Under the pieces are notes generated by a model that made no database searches, was not told the DNA's origin, and was given only the letters and a program-made list of their open reading frames with translations. The translations under genes and the position numbers were made by a program. This document shows, piece after piece, positions 22,189 to 33,272 of a stretch of 64,000 bases of DNA. Numbering within the stretch: position 1 is the stretch's first letter; each line of letters opens with the position of its first letter. The DNA lies in contig NC_003070.9 in assembly GCF_000001735.4 (NCBI RefSeq), forward strand, positions 26,397,971 to 26,461,970, in the 5' to 3' direction. Source of the DNA: Arabidopsis thaliana. Its lineage: Eukaryota; Streptophyta; Magnoliopsida; Brassicales; Brassicaceae.

Positions 22189-24375
22189 ATGTCTCAGAAC
22201 CCATCACTCTTCTTCCTCTTATGTCTAGGGTTAGGTTTTTGCGTTGACCTGGGTCAATCCCTGAAAGTTCCTTTCAGCGTTAACGATGTTCTTCCGATGC
22301 TACCTCGTCAAGTCTCATGGCCTGTTTTGAACAGTTTCCACAACGCTGTGGATTTGTTGCCGGTTTTTATTGGGTCAGTTACTCCTAATAATGTATCTAT
22401 TGAGTGGAAAGGTGCTTGCTTTAATGGTAATGAAGCTCGTCTTGATATCACCGGTAGTGATCGTGACGTCCCTGGACTTGGTGGTGGTGTTCTTCATCTC
22501 AAAGTTGGTTAATTTCACTTTCTTCTTCATCAATTTGTTCTTAATTTGTCTTCTTAATGTTAAAGTGTTATACTTTCAACGCTCATATGCTCAGATTTCG
22601 TAAAGTTTTTCCTTTTATGGTAACAAATTCAAAATTAGGAGACTGTTGTGTAGTTGCTGCTAATTCGAAATTGTATGTTATTCTGGATGAAATTGAGTTG
22701 TTTGATAACATTTGGGAACTAATTTTGCAGACATCCAAGGCACATAGCTTGACATGTATGGATCTTTATGTGTTTGCAACGCCATACAGGATCACTTGGG
22801 ACTACTATTTCTCTGCTAGAGATCATACTTTGAACTTTGATTCTTGGGAAGAGAAAGCTGAATTGGAATATGTAGGTTTTTGATTTAGTTAATCTTCTTT
22901 ATAGTCTTAAGAGGGTTTGTGGTGTTTGTTTTCATGGTGATTTCTTCGATGAGTAGGTGAAGGAGCATGGCGTTTCAGTGTTTCTAATGCCATCAGGAAT
23001 GCTTGGGACGTTGCTATCTTTGATTGATGTGTTACCTCTTTTCTCCAATACTGCTTGGGGACAGAATGCGAATTTGGCGTTCTTGACGAAACATATGGGT
23101 GCTACCTTTGAGAAACGGTCTCAACCTTGGCGGTCAATGATTAACCCAGAAGATGTGCATTCTGGTGATTTCTTGGCGGTGTCGAAGATTCGAGGTAGAT
23201 GGGGTGGTTTTGAGACGTTAGAGAAATGGGTGACTGGGGCTTTTGCTGGTCATACTGCTGTTTGTTTGAAGGATGATTTGGGGAATCTTTGGGTTGGTGA
23301 ATCAGGACATGAGAACGAAAAGGTAGACCTAAACATTTTGAAGTTAGTGGATAGAAAGAGAGATATTTTACTATCTTTTTCCCCATAGGGTGAAGAAATC
23401 ATTGTTGTGATCCCTTGGGATGAATGGTGGGAGCTGACTTTGAAGGATAATTCAAATCCTCAAGTAGCTTTGCTTCCTCTACATCCTGATATCCGGGCAA
23501 AGTTCAACAATACTGCTGCGTGGGAATATGCACGGAGTATGTTGGGCAAACCGTATGGATATCACAACATGATATTCAGCTGGATCGACACTCTAGGCGA
23601 TAACTACCCCCCTCCCCTTGATGCTCACTTGGTACTTTTTAATCCCTGATATTCTTAAAGATCTATCATCATTAAGATCATCATGGTAATCAACAAGCCA
23701 CATTGAACTTTCAGGTTATTTCTGTCATGTCTATGTGGACTCGTGTACAACCTGCATATGCTGCTAATATGTGGAACGAGGCACTTAATAAACGACTCGG
23801 TACTGAGGTACAATATCCAGTTTCTATTGTTCTTCAGATTAGGACGTACAGGCTAACTAATAAGTTTCCGTTGTACAGGATCTGGATTTGTATGGGATAC
23901 TTGAAGAAACAGCGAGGCGTGGAATGTCATTTGATGAGTTACTCACCATCCCTGAACAGGATGAGTGGGTTTATAGCGACGGTAAATCGACAACATGTGT
24001 TGCTTTCATCCTTGCAATGTACAAAGCTGCTGGTATATTCGACCCTCTCGCTGATCACATTCAAGTCACTGAATTCACTGTGAGTTTCTTTTTTTTTCTT
24101 TTCAATATCAAATCTTTCCATTAACATTACTCATGAACGTTTATCTTCTTTCGTATTTTCAGATCCGAGATGCGTACACTCTGAAGTTATTTGAGTCTAA
24201 CCAGACTCGGTTACCGAGTTGGTGCAACACCGAGGAAGGGAAGCTTGACTTCTGTCAAATTCTAGGTGAATACAGAATGGAGTTACCTGGTTATAACACC
24301 ATTTACCCATATCCAAACATGAACCAGAATTGTCCTTCTTTACCTCCTAATTATGAGAGACCTTCTAAGTGTTAG
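22189..24375 (+). CDS. secreted protein of unknown function, possible permuted papain-like (YiiX/NlpC-P60) fold
   Basis: Seven exons (22189-22503, 22741-10=22731-22871, 22957-23322, 23389-23631, 23715-23807, 23879-24079, 24163-24375) give 523 residues. The second exon is 22731-22871. Residues 1-24 are a signal peptide. No named domain is obvious, but the order of motifs is telling: SGDFLAV (222-228), FAGHTAV with His251, a Gly-Glu turn VGESG (Glu267), YARSMLGKPYGY, and finally STTCVAFILAMYKAAGIF with Cys426. In YiiX/LRAT-type permuted NlpC/P60 amidases the catalytic His comes first, in a GH.a. context, a pY segment follows, and the Cys opens a helix near the C terminus. The match is by pattern only; catalysis is inference. 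I recall At1g70160, a paralogue of At4g27020, described as unknown. Confidence 0.85.
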
Positions 24376-24888
24376 CAAAGTTAATTAACATGTATGTCTA
24401 TCTCTCTCCCTCTGTCTGTTTGTGTTTGTATACTTTTGGTTTATATATTTAAGCTTACCCTTTTAGTTAGAGGGAAAGTAAACCACGTTTTTAGTACAAT
24501 CTTCGTGTGAATATATTATATGATGCTCTTATCATATTCAATGTTATCTCCTTGGTACCTAGCTCTGCTTCATTCTTCAATAGTAAGAATTTGTCAACAA
24601 TGACTTGGAAGTGGAAACAAAGTATTTAAATGGACCAACCTTACCTATGATTATGGATTATTTACCAGGAAGCTACCAAATTGTGACGTCCTTAAAAACG
24701 TGTAAGTTGAAGATTGGTTGATGACTTTCCCGACCAAACCAACTCCAACTTGAAACTAAACAAAAAGCAAAACTTAGTTCAACGTCTTTATTTGACTCCG
24801 CCACCTTCAGCTCCATCAAACCGGTTTAAACCGGAGCCAAGTCTTTCAGTTGCACAAGTCTTCTTTAATCTTGATGACCTCTATTTAA
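24376..24888. other. 3' UTR and spacer
   Basis: 3' UTR of the upstream gene followed by spacer that ends at the left edge of the MITE-like element. Nothing else seen. Confidence 0.5.
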
Positions 24889-25717
24889 CGGGTGTTATTG
24901 GTTTCTAACTTTGAAAGAGTTTTAATAATTTTAAAAGAATATAAATAATAGATAAAATCAAAGATTTTAAATGATTATTAGAGAGTTTTGTATAATCTCT
25001 TTGATTAGCTTTTCCGTAATCTTGTAAAGTCTTCCTAACTTAAAAAGATTTGAAATGATTACTTGAGATTTTATCTATTTGAAATATTGTTTCTTTCATA
25101 TTTTATAAAATTGTCTCGTAGAAAAGTTCTACATAGGTTTTGTATATGTCAAAAGTGTACTACTCTCCCAAAATATTTTACTGTGCTTTTGTTAAAGTTT
25201 AGAGGTACTTAAGTTCTCATATAAAAAATTTACACATAGTTCATAATTATATAGAAAGATTAGAGAGAGGGTTTAAAAGTTACGTTCATGATATTTCTTG
25301 AAAAGATTAGAGAGATGTCATAACGTTACATAGATTGGTTTTTATTTAATGGGTAAGAAGATGATCCATGTCAATTCTAAAAATCATTCACAATCTCTCT
25401 ATTCTTATGATACTTTTTATGATTTTATTTTGTGAAGAAAAATGTATAAAATCATAAACCAATAACACAATAATTTAAATCATTAACAATCCTAATACTT
25501 TTGTTTTAATTGAATAACACAAAAAATTCAATGACTTTACTAAAGTATGAATTCAATAACTCCAAATTTATAAAGATTTTAGATTACATTTTACAAATCA
25601 GAAACTAATAACATTAAATTTTAATAATCTTAAACAATCTTAATTGAATAACAAATGATTCTTCCTAATATTATAAATCATTAAAAATCCATATAAATCA
25701 CAAACCAATAACATCCA
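24889..25717. mobile_element. MITE-like non-autonomous DNA element (PIF/Harbinger-type signals)
   Basis: The left end gggtgttattggttt and the reverse complement of the right end (ggatgttattggttt) match at 14 of 15 bases. The trinucleotide taa flanks both sides (24886-24888 and 25718-25720), which fits the TWA target duplication of PIF/Harbinger MITEs. The interior is 829 bp of AT-rich DNA with no coding capacity and repeated subterminal motifs of the type aaaccaataaca. It sits 318 bp upstream of the metalloproteinase start codon. Family naming is inference. Confidence 0.5.
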
Positions 25718-26034
25718 TAAGTTTGAACGTGACTAAGACCAATAGATGTTTCCATTGGAATCATTCACCATTTTTCTTCTTAATTAAAAACTAGAAAATT
25801 GACAAAAGACACGCAAACGATTCCAACGACCTCTCACCCGCCAACACAAAACGCAAACGCAGACCTCGATTTATATATCTTATATTTAAAACCATCTTCT
25901 AAACGGCTTTACCTGTTTTTTAGCTTTAATCTCTCTTCTCTCTCTCAAATTCTCTCCTAAAATCCTAAATATTACCTTCTCCATTTGTTTCTTTTCTTCT
26001 TTTTTGGGTGGCTACCTATAATCCGAAAACCACC
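25718..26034 (+). promoter_or_regulatory. promoter and leader of the metalloproteinase gene
   Basis: Short interval between the MITE-like element and the ATG. A TATA-like tatatcttatatttaaa stretch near 25874-25890 is followed by a CT-rich leader (ctctcttctctctctc) at about 25930-25950, a typical plant core-promoter layout. Confidence 0.5.
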
Positions 26035-27171
26035 ATGAGGTTTTGTGTTTTCGGGTTTTTATCGCTTTTCTTGATTGTTTCTCCTGCCTCCGCCTGGTTC
26101 TTCCCTAACTCCACCGCGGTACCACCGTCTCTACGTAACACTACACGTGTTTTCTGGGACGCTTTCTCCAATTTCACCGGTTGTCACCACGGCCAAAACG
26201 TTGATGGTCTCTACCGTATCAAAAAATACTTCCAACGTTTTGGTTACATCCCTGAAACGTTTTCGGGAAATTTCACCGATGATTTTGATGATATCCTCAA
26301 AGCCGCTGTCGAATTGTATCAGACGAATTTCAATCTTAACGTTACCGGTGAGCTTGATGCGCTTACCATTCAACACATCGTGATCCCGCGTTGCGGTAAT
26401 CCTGACGTGGTCAACGGTACTTCGTTGATGCATGGCGGGAGAAGAAAGACCTTCGAGGTCAACTTCTCCCGCACGCATTTGCACGCGGTTAAACGCTACA
26501 CGTTATTCCCAGGCGAGCCACGGTGGCCGAGAAACCGCCGTGACTTGACCTACGCGTTCGACCCGAAAAACCCGTTGACGGAAGAGGTCAAGAGCGTGTT
26601 CTCACGCGCTTTTGGTCGTTGGTCTGACGTCACCGCGTTAAACTTCACTCTTTCCGAGTCTTTCTCGACGTCTGACATCACAATCGGATTCTACACCGGC
26701 GACCATGGTGACGGAGAGCCTTTCGACGGCGTTTTGGGAACATTAGCTCACGCTTTCTCTCCTCCCAGCGGGAAATTCCACCTAGACGCAGATGAGAACT
26801 GGGTGGTCTCCGGAGACCTAGACAGTTTCCTCTCCGTAACTGCTGCGGTTGATCTTGAATCAGTGGCGGTTCACGAGATCGGTCATCTTCTAGGTTTAGG
26901 ACATTCTTCAGTTGAGGAATCCATCATGTATCCAACGATCACGACAGGGAAACGTAAGGTTGACTTAACCAATGATGACGTGGAAGGAATCCAATACTTG
27001 TACGGTGCAAACCCTAACTTCAACGGCACAACATCTCCACCGTCGACCACTAAACACCAGCGAGACACTGGTGGCTTCAGTGCCGCCTGGAGAATCGACG
27101 GTTCATCGAGATCAACAATTGTTAGTCTCTTGTTGTCAACCGTCGGATTGGTCTTGTGGTTCTTACCGTAG
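26035..27171 (+). CDS. MMP: matrix metalloproteinase, GPI-anchor type (At2-MMP)
   Basis: Single-exon gene for 378 residues, the intronless form usual for plant MMPs. Signal peptide about 1-20; peptidoglycan-binding-like propeptide with the cysteine switch PRCGNPD (Cys110), which keeps the zymogen off by binding zinc. The catalytic domain has the zinc site [11 protein letters not shown] (280-290; His280, His284, His290, Glu281) and the Met-turn SIMYP (Met298). A structural zinc/calcium loop [11 protein letters not shown] precedes it. The C terminus is Ser/Thr/Pro-rich and ends in a hydrophobic tail ([19 protein letters not shown]), which fits GPI anchoring at the cell surface. The open frame extends nine codons upstream from a GTG; the ATG at 26035 gives a standard signal peptide. 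I recall At1g70170. Confidence 0.95.
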   Translation: MRFCVFGFLSLFLIVSPASAWFFPNSTAVPPSLRNTTRVFWDAFSNFTGCHHGQNVDGLYRIKKYFQRFGYIPETFSGNFTDDFDDILKAAVELYQTNFNLNVTGELDALTIQHIVIPRCGNPDVVNGTSLMHGGRRKTFEVNFSRTHLHAVKRYTLFPGEPRWPRNRRDLTYAFDPKNPLTEEVKSVFSRAFGRWSDVTALNFTLSESFSTSDITIGFYTGDHGDGEPFDGVLGTLAHAFSPPSGKFHLDADENWVVSGDLDSFLSVTAAVDLESVAVHEIGHLLGLGHSSVEESIMYPTITTGKRKVDLTNDDVEGIQYLYGANPNFNGTTSPPSTTKHQRDTGGFSAAWRIDGSSRSTIVSLLLSTVGLVLWFLP

Positions 27172-28797
27172 ATAAAGTTTTTTTTTTCTTACTTCAATTC
27201 TTTTAGTTTGATTTACCTCATATCTTATTCTTTTTTTATTAAAGGATGGGGATATATATACACACATATTTAGACATTGGTTCCTTTTCTACAGTTTTTG
27301 ATTTCACATATACTACTTGTATATAAATTACTTTATGTCCTATACCTATGTTTGATTTCGTGTTATACATTTTCTTAGCTTTCTTTACCCAAACATTTTA
27401 GCGCGTTCTTGTGTGTGAACCCTTGAAGCTTGGGTGTCCTTAACTTATCATAGATATTCCATCTTTTGTGTGACGTCTCTCGATCCATATTGTTACGATC
27501 GACTCATCAATCATCCACTGGAAATTTCAAAGAATATAATGACCTTAGTAGTCTAGTTGAAGAGTCTCCATCGATTCAGCTCTGTTTCATCACCTATGTG
27601 CTTGAATCTGTTGAGAGTGATCTTAGTGCGGCAACAAGTTAACAATTGTTCATCACTTTAGGATCTATTACCTTCAATCCTCTATTATCGTCTAAAAAAA
27701 CTCTGTTTTATATTGGAGATAATTCTCTTGGATTTTTTGATATTTTTCCCTCGTATGATTGCAAATTAGAACTTTGACTCTCTTCTTGGACAAACGGGAT
27801 GGATCCCTCTCCTTATCATCGTCCCTTGTTGATTACCACTTCATAAAAATATTTGTTGGATATTAGTCGGAATATATCTATGTAGAAAACTTGTTAAACT
27901 AAAACATTTCTGACGGTTTTTTCGATGAACTGTTTACCAATTTCCGGCAATATATTTTTGAGAAAGTTTAAATGTTCACAAACTGCAAGTGTATAAATCA
28001 AAAAAAAAATGAGGAAACGAAGATGGGTGGAATTGTTGGATTTGGATATATAGTGAATGTTTATCAGATAGTGAATGTTTAGTCAAGTTATAGGACTTAT
28101 CCGGTGATAGGACACATAAACCCACAAACAAACTTGTGCTCTTTTTTACCATTTAAGTTCATCATACATTTTGAGCTTTGTTAAATTTACGGTTCTAAAA
28201 TCAATTTTTTGGACTACTTTATATATCGATAAGTTAATACCTATATATTTTAATAATATATAACAGTCTCATTTTTATTAAATTTTTTATTATTATTATA
28301 CGCTTCGATTTAATTTCCCAAAAAAGGACATGATAATTATAAAAGAACTATGGGGTCAAACGTGAAAATAATGAAAAATCCAAACCTATCTCGTAAAATT
28401 TGCGTAGCGATTGATGAGAGCATGTGAAGAAGCCACTAGATGAGTCAGGTCTCTTTGGTTTGGCACTGCGCAGCACTTTCAAAGCCCAAGCAAGAGTCCG
28501 TCGTCACGAACGTCTTCTTCGTCTCCACCGATTCTTCACGTATTTTAATACTTTTCCGATTTGTTTTTTTTTTTCCCGTTTTGAATCTCATCGGAATTTT
28601 CCCCCGGAATCTTATGGTATATTCTATTATACCTTTTTTACAGGAACCTGTTTACTCTCTTTCTGTGATTTTTGAGTAGATTCGGCTTCGTACGATTAGG
28701 GTTTGAAGGAGGTGATTGTGGTGTCTTTCGTTGTTTGTGGTTTTATATCACTGTAAGTTAGAATTGGCTCCAGTTGATTTTCCTAGGGTTTTCACAA
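27172..28797. other. 3' UTR, spacer and leader of the SAM-domain gene
   Basis: The left part is 3' UTR and AT-rich spacer. From about 28.4 kb the composition changes (CG-containing, pyrimidine-rich), consistent with a leader for the ATG at 28798. Two overlapping frames there (28424-28679) are mainly hydrophobic T-rich translations without a domain and I treat them as untranslated or uORFs. Confidence 0.45.
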
Positions 28798-31127
28798 ATG
28801 TCGGAAGGTTCGAGACGGAGTAGGGTTACTATAACTCTAGGTCGTAGCGGTCAGGTACGTTGAAGGTCTCATCTCTCAGTTTTTGTGTTAAAGGAGTTTG
28901 ATTTGGTGAATCTGGAAAATGAAAGCTTTAGAATTGTTTTATAGAGATGAGTTGGTGTAGGATTTAATGAGTTTTTGAGTCTAGAAAAGTGCTTATTTTG
29001 GTGATGTTTTTCTTTTGCAGGTGGTGAATCGAGCTGCAAGTGATATAGATGATGGGTATGAGTTACCTAGAGTTGGGACTAAGCGGTCTGTCAAAGAGAG
29101 ATTAGGGAATCCGTTAGATAGTTCTGTTTATGGTGGAGAAGAGGTGGTCAGTAAAAGGTGTTAACTTTTTCCCTCTTATGTGTACTACTGCTGCATATTG
29201 ATTGTCAGGAGCTTCTTAATCTGTGATGTTGCTCTTATTATCATGATATCTAGGACCTTTTTTGTTTGTTCACGGGGTTGTGAATAGATGAGTATTGAGA
29301 ACTCTGGAGGAACTGATGGATTGTGTGTTCTATGCTTCGGTTTTATGGGTTTTGAATTTGGTTACTTGTTGCTGCAAGGTACACTAGATTAAAGTTTTTG
29401 GTTTTCTTTGTTTATGCAGGCAAAGAGGGGAAGCAAGTTTCAGTGGAAATGGTATAGATGTGAATTACTGGATACACACTAGCGCATGTTTGCTGATTTC
29501 TGACCCACCCCTCTTTGTTACTAAGATTTGCAGATCAGTCGAAATGATCTCCGATTCAAACTGATGCAAAAGAATGCCCAGAGACGAGCTCAGAGCGATG
29601 AAGGCTGCACTATGGATCTTCGTGAAAAGCTCTCAAGGAGTGAGCAGCCTCCTCGTAGCCTTGATACAAGACCTCGTATGGCTGAGCCGAGGGATCGTCC
29701 TTTATCTTCATCAAGAACTGCTCGTGGTTCCTCTCAGATGATTTCATCAAGTAGTTCGCACCCTGCATGGGCTCTGGAAGATTTACGACGAAGGTCTCCA
29801 GAGAGATTTGTGGATACTTCCAGGGGTCGATCGCCGCCAAGAAATGCTGGAAGTTTCATTGGCATTCCAAGGGAACCTTCCCCTCCAAGAAATGGTAGAA
29901 GGATGATTGGCAGTGCAAGGGATAGATCACCTCCAAGAAGTGATGGAAGGATAATTGGCAGTCCAAGGGATATATCACCTCCAAGAGATGCTGGAAGGAG
30001 ATTTGGCCCTCCAAGGGATCAGTCACCGCCAAGAAATGCTGGAAGGGTAACTGGCAGTCCAAGGGATAGATCACCTCCAAGAAATGCTGGAAGGAGAATG
30101 GGCCCTCCAAGGGATCAGTCACCGCCAAGGAGCACCAGAAGCTTCAGTAGTAATTCTAGGGCTCTGTCCCCAGCTAGAAATATGGGAAGCTACATGAGTT
30201 CTTCTCAGGGTTTTTCCCCTCCTAGGAATCCTAGAAGCTACATGGGTTCTTCCAGGGGTTCTCCCCCACGTAGTAACATTGAAGATTTTCATGGACGAAG
30301 CAGGATGCTTGATAATATGAGAGCATCGCCATATCCTGTTAGAGGTGTACTAAATGGTCAAGCGCCATCAAGTGGTGCTCCTTTCGCCAGGCCAATGTTA
30401 CCTCCTCCAGTCCCAAACCCACATCCATTGCCTCCATTGAGCCAGCTTCCTCCACTTGGAAGTATTATGCAGAACAGTCCCTTCTCTGTAAGATCTTTAT
30501 TCTTCTTCTCAATTTGTGGATGAATTTTCTCTCTTCTTACTCTTTCTATACATTGGGTGAGTACTTCATATTTACCTCGTGTCATTCTTAGACCCATAAA
30601 ACCTTTGTGATCAGATAGTCAAAACTTTATGCCTTCTTCTTATACATATGTTATAATATGGCATGTATATCTACTTGGTGGAACAACAGGTGGACGAGCC
30701 TCTATCAGTTGATGGCTTTCTAAATTCAATTGGACTTGGAAAATACTCCCTTGCCTTTAAGAGAGAGGAAGTAAGTGTACCATTATTTTCTTATCTTAGA
30801 GCTTTGTGATTTTGGCTATTGTAGGTTCGTTATTGCTTTTCCATGTTAGTTTTTTGTCTGAGCTCTGTTTCGTCATTGTTCTTCAATAACAAACTTGACT
30901 AATATGACAACAGGTGGATATGACCACAATAAAGCAGATGAAAGAAAGTGATCTAAAAGATCTCATCATACCAATGGTACTTTCCTTTTGTTTCTTATCG
31001 ATCGAAAACAATTGAGATTGATCTGTTCTTTTAGTAGATTTCTTGAAGTTGGTATCACTCTATTGATGCAATGCAGGGTCCAAGGAAGAAGATTCTTCAG
31101 GCTATAGCGTCCCTTCCAACAAGGTAG
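28798..31127 (+). CDS. SAM-domain protein with SPPR repeats
   Basis: Seven exons (28798-28854, 29021-29150, 29420-29451, 29534-30487, 30690-30770, 30914-30976, 31077-31127) give 455 residues. The N-terminal part is basic. The large exon encodes a Ser/Arg/Pro-rich region with 16-residue repeats of the form RDRSPPRNAGRRMGPP between about 29.82 and 30.26 kb, a likely target for SR or proline-directed kinases and for RNA-related partners. The C terminus is a sterile alpha motif split over three short exons: DGFLNSIGLGKYSLAFKREE, then MTTIKQMKESDLKDLIIP and GPRKKILQAIASL. The exon 2 donor at 29151 (gtaaaa) is chosen over the one at 29158 because only it keeps exons 3 and 4 open. SAM domains usually pair or polymerise. 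I recall At1g70180. Confidence 0.87.
29820..30260 (+). repeat. degenerate 48-bp coding repeats (SPPR units)
   Basis: About nine units encoding [RD]-x-SPPR-x(8-9) follow each other in frame; the middle five are exactly 16 codons each and very similar, the outer ones diverge. Codons such as ccaagaaatgctggaag recur. Copy number could vary between accessions. Confidence 0.75.
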
Positions 31128-31683
31128 CAATGAACGGATCTCGCCTCTAGCTGCTTCTCACTCTTTTTGGTCTTGTTAGCCTCTATGCGGGTCGAAACTA
31201 TGATAACTTTTTTGAGATCCAACCCGAAACTTTTCTCTCCGGATGATTGTAGGCAGCAGAACTTTCTTTTGTAATTCTCTCTGTTATGGATTTTTTCTTT
31301 TTCTGGTATACAATTTGTTAACCCAAGCACAGCCTAATTGTGAAATGTCGACGGTGTTTTGGTGTAATCCAAACACTCTTTTGGTTGGTATATATCTCTG
31401 AATCTCAACGTGAAAGTAAAATAGGTTTTTATCTGTCATTTACGTTGACCATGTAAGTCCAACTCCATTGATTCTCGTAGTAGACTATTAGGATTCGCAA
31501 TTAGAAGATTAAGAACATATGTTTGAATTGTGTAAAGAAGATTTGTGAGTGTGAAAAAAAAGAATTAGAACTCGAGTCAGAAACATTTGTAATTAGCAGT
31601 GAAATAGATATTACCTGTTGTGGAATAAAACAACAATAGAGAGAAACGACCGCGTAAGAGTAAAAGAAATAGTTTGAGAAAAA
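31128..31683. other. 3' UTR and spacer upstream of the U5 gene
   Basis: The 3' UTR of the SAM-domain gene runs to about 31.4 kb; spacer follows, up to the snRNA promoter. Frames read here on the minus strand (31097-31330, 31501-31846) have no domain; the last overlaps the U5 gene. Confidence 0.5.
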
Positions 31684-31735
31684 GTCCCACATCGCTAAGC
31701 TGAGAGTTTGTTCCAAGAGAAAGATGCATATAAAA
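31684..31735 (+). promoter_or_regulatory. plant snRNA promoter: USE and TATA box
   Basis: The upstream sequence element gtcccacatcg (31684-31694) is an exact match to the plant snRNA USE. A TATA box (tataa, 31729-31733) follows after 34 bp. That USE-TATA distance marks RNA polymerase II snRNA genes (U1, U2, U4, U5); polymerase III genes have one helical turn less. Confidence 0.9.
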
Positions 31736-31763
31736 CAAGGCCTTGGTCCTTCGATTATAATCA

Positions 31764-31884
31764 CGCAGCCATGTGGTGAGCACAAAGCGAACTATTCTTT
31801 CGCCTTTTACTAAAGAATACCGTGTGCTCTCCACGCTAAGTGGCATACGCCTATTTTTGGAGGGTCCTGCTTTCGAGTGGGCCC
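31764..31884 (+). ncRNA. U5: U5 spliceosomal snRNA
   Basis: The invariant U5 loop I cgccttttactaaag is at 31801-31815, closed by the stem gagcac/gtgctc inside gtgg/ccac. The Sm site atttttgg is at 31853-31860 and a terminal stem-loop gggtcc...gggccc follows. Downstream, CA-n7-AGTTGAA (31887-31902) fits the plant snRNA 3'-end box. U5 loop I holds the two exon ends together in the spliceosome. All core parts are present, so this looks like a working gene. The exact 5' end is uncertain by a few bases because it is set by distance from the TATA box. Confidence 0.92.
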
Positions 31885-32645
31885 AACAATTGTTTAGTTG
31901 AAAATTTGGAATTATTTATACGTTAGAGCTTGTAAGTCAGATGTTTACTAAGGGCAATAAATCATTTGCTATTTCTTTGTAAAATTGCCTAACGACAAAT
32001 TTGTTGTGTTAGCTTTTTCCATATTTTATTGTTGTAAGATTAACTTACCAATTTCTATCAATCACACTACACCACCAAAGTAATAAGCTCTTGAAGATAA
32101 TAAGTTTCAATTATATTGGACAATTTTTATCTTCCATTATTGACAAGATTTATTTGAATAAATAATAGTTTGTTTGTTATTATTTAAATCTATTAGTTAT
32201 TATTACCAATATTTTTAAAACCGGATCAGAAGGTGAACTGTAACTCTTTTGGGTCATTGGGTCAATCGTTCGGTCCGGTTGAACCACATGTCAATTAATG
32301 TATAGTTTTTTTTATTTCTTATGAATCTAATATTTTCTATAAATATATGATAGTCTAGTATTTGATTTATTTTAGAAATCTTTTACTGTAGCTTTTTACC
32401 AATTTAACAAACAAACGTAAATACAATTGTTTTTAAGAAAACGTTTTGGGCCAAAAAGTATACTAATCGGGCCTAGCCTATTTTTATTGGGCTTTTAGAT
32501 ATTTTATCTGATCAGAGAGACTCTTCCCAATGTCTCTCTGTTTAGGGCATCTTCTCCAGATGAACCAAAAACCCCAATTCGTTACCATTGCTCTGTTTTT
32601 CAAATCTGTGAACTCATAATAGAGCTTTTGAAGAAGTGCTTAAAG
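31885..32645. other. spacer and bL12m promoter
   Basis: AT-rich spacer with no gene to about 32.4 kb. Site II motifs TGGGCC at 32447-32452, CGGGCC at about 32468 and TGGGCT at 32488-32493 then mark the promoter of the mitochondrial ribosomal protein gene. Confidence 0.6.
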
Positions 32646-33272
32646 ATGAGCTTAGTTCTCAGATTCAGGCAACATTTATCTCAAACCTCATCCAGATTAT
32701 CACTTCTTTCTCGAATCGGCGGTTACCGGAGTTACACCCAACCGGCGAAGATTGAAGATGAAGAAGAAGAAGAATTCGATCAGAGAAAGCTCCCAACAGA
32801 TTACGATCCAGCTACTTTTGATCCAACAGAGCATCGAAGTCCACCAACGGATCGTGTATTCAGACTCGTAGACGAGATCTCATCTCTAACATTATTAGAA
32901 ATCTCCGAGCTTGGTTCGATTATAATGAAGAAGAAAGGTATGACGGAGTTACCAACAGTCGCTGTTATGAAACCTGGAGCTGGTGGTGGTGTTGGTGTTG
33001 GTGGTGGTGGTGGGATGGTGAGTCAAAGTGGTGTGAGTGAAGAAGCTAAAGTGGAGAAGACAGTGTTTGAGATAAAGTTGGAGTCTTTTGAAGCATCTGC
33101 TAAGATTAAGATTATTAAAGAGTTAAGGAGTTTTACTGATTTGGGTTTGAAAGAAGCTAAAGCTTTGGTTGAGAAGACTCCTGCTATTTTGAAAGCTGGT
33201 TTGTCTAAAGAAGAAGGTGAGAAGATTCTTGAGAAGTTGAAAGCACTTGGTGCTAAAGTTGTGTTGGAGTGA
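32646..33272 (+). CDS. mitochondrial ribosomal protein bL12m (L7/L12 family)
   Basis: Intronless gene for 208 residues. The Arg/Ser-rich, acid-free start (MSLVLRFRQHLSQTSSRLSL) is a mitochondrial presequence. An L12 N-terminal dimerisation segment (about 75-105) leads to a Gly-rich flexible hinge (GAGGGVGVGGGGGM) and the C-terminal L7/L12 domain, with FEIKLESFEASAKIKIIKEL, the LGLKEAKALVEKTP helix and the LKALGAKVVLE end. This stalk protein recruits elongation factors to the large subunit. The open frame extends six codons upstream without an ATG. The promoter carries site II motifs, as is usual for organelle ribosome genes. I recall At1g70190. Confidence 0.93.
   Translation: MSLVLRFRQHLSQTSSRLSLLSRIGGYRSYTQPAKIEDEEEEEFDQRKLPTDYDPATFDPTEHRSPPTDRVFRLVDEISSLTLLEISELGSIIMKKKGMTELPTVAVMKPGAGGGVGVGGGGGMVSQSGVSEEAKVEKTVFEIKLESFEASAKIKIIKELRSFTDLGLKEAKALVEKTPAILKAGLSKEEGEKILEKLKALGAKVVLE

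Noticed and set aside
28424-28679. two overlapping frames before the SAM-domain gene
   Set aside because: Hydrophobic translations of T-rich leader DNA with no domain; treated as leader.
29856-30128. minus-strand frame with repeated LEVIYPLDCQ-like units
   Set aside because: Antisense shadow of the SPPR repeats; its periodicity comes from the coding strand.
31577-31846. minus-strand frame over the U5 gene
   Set aside because: Shadow of the snRNA and its promoter.
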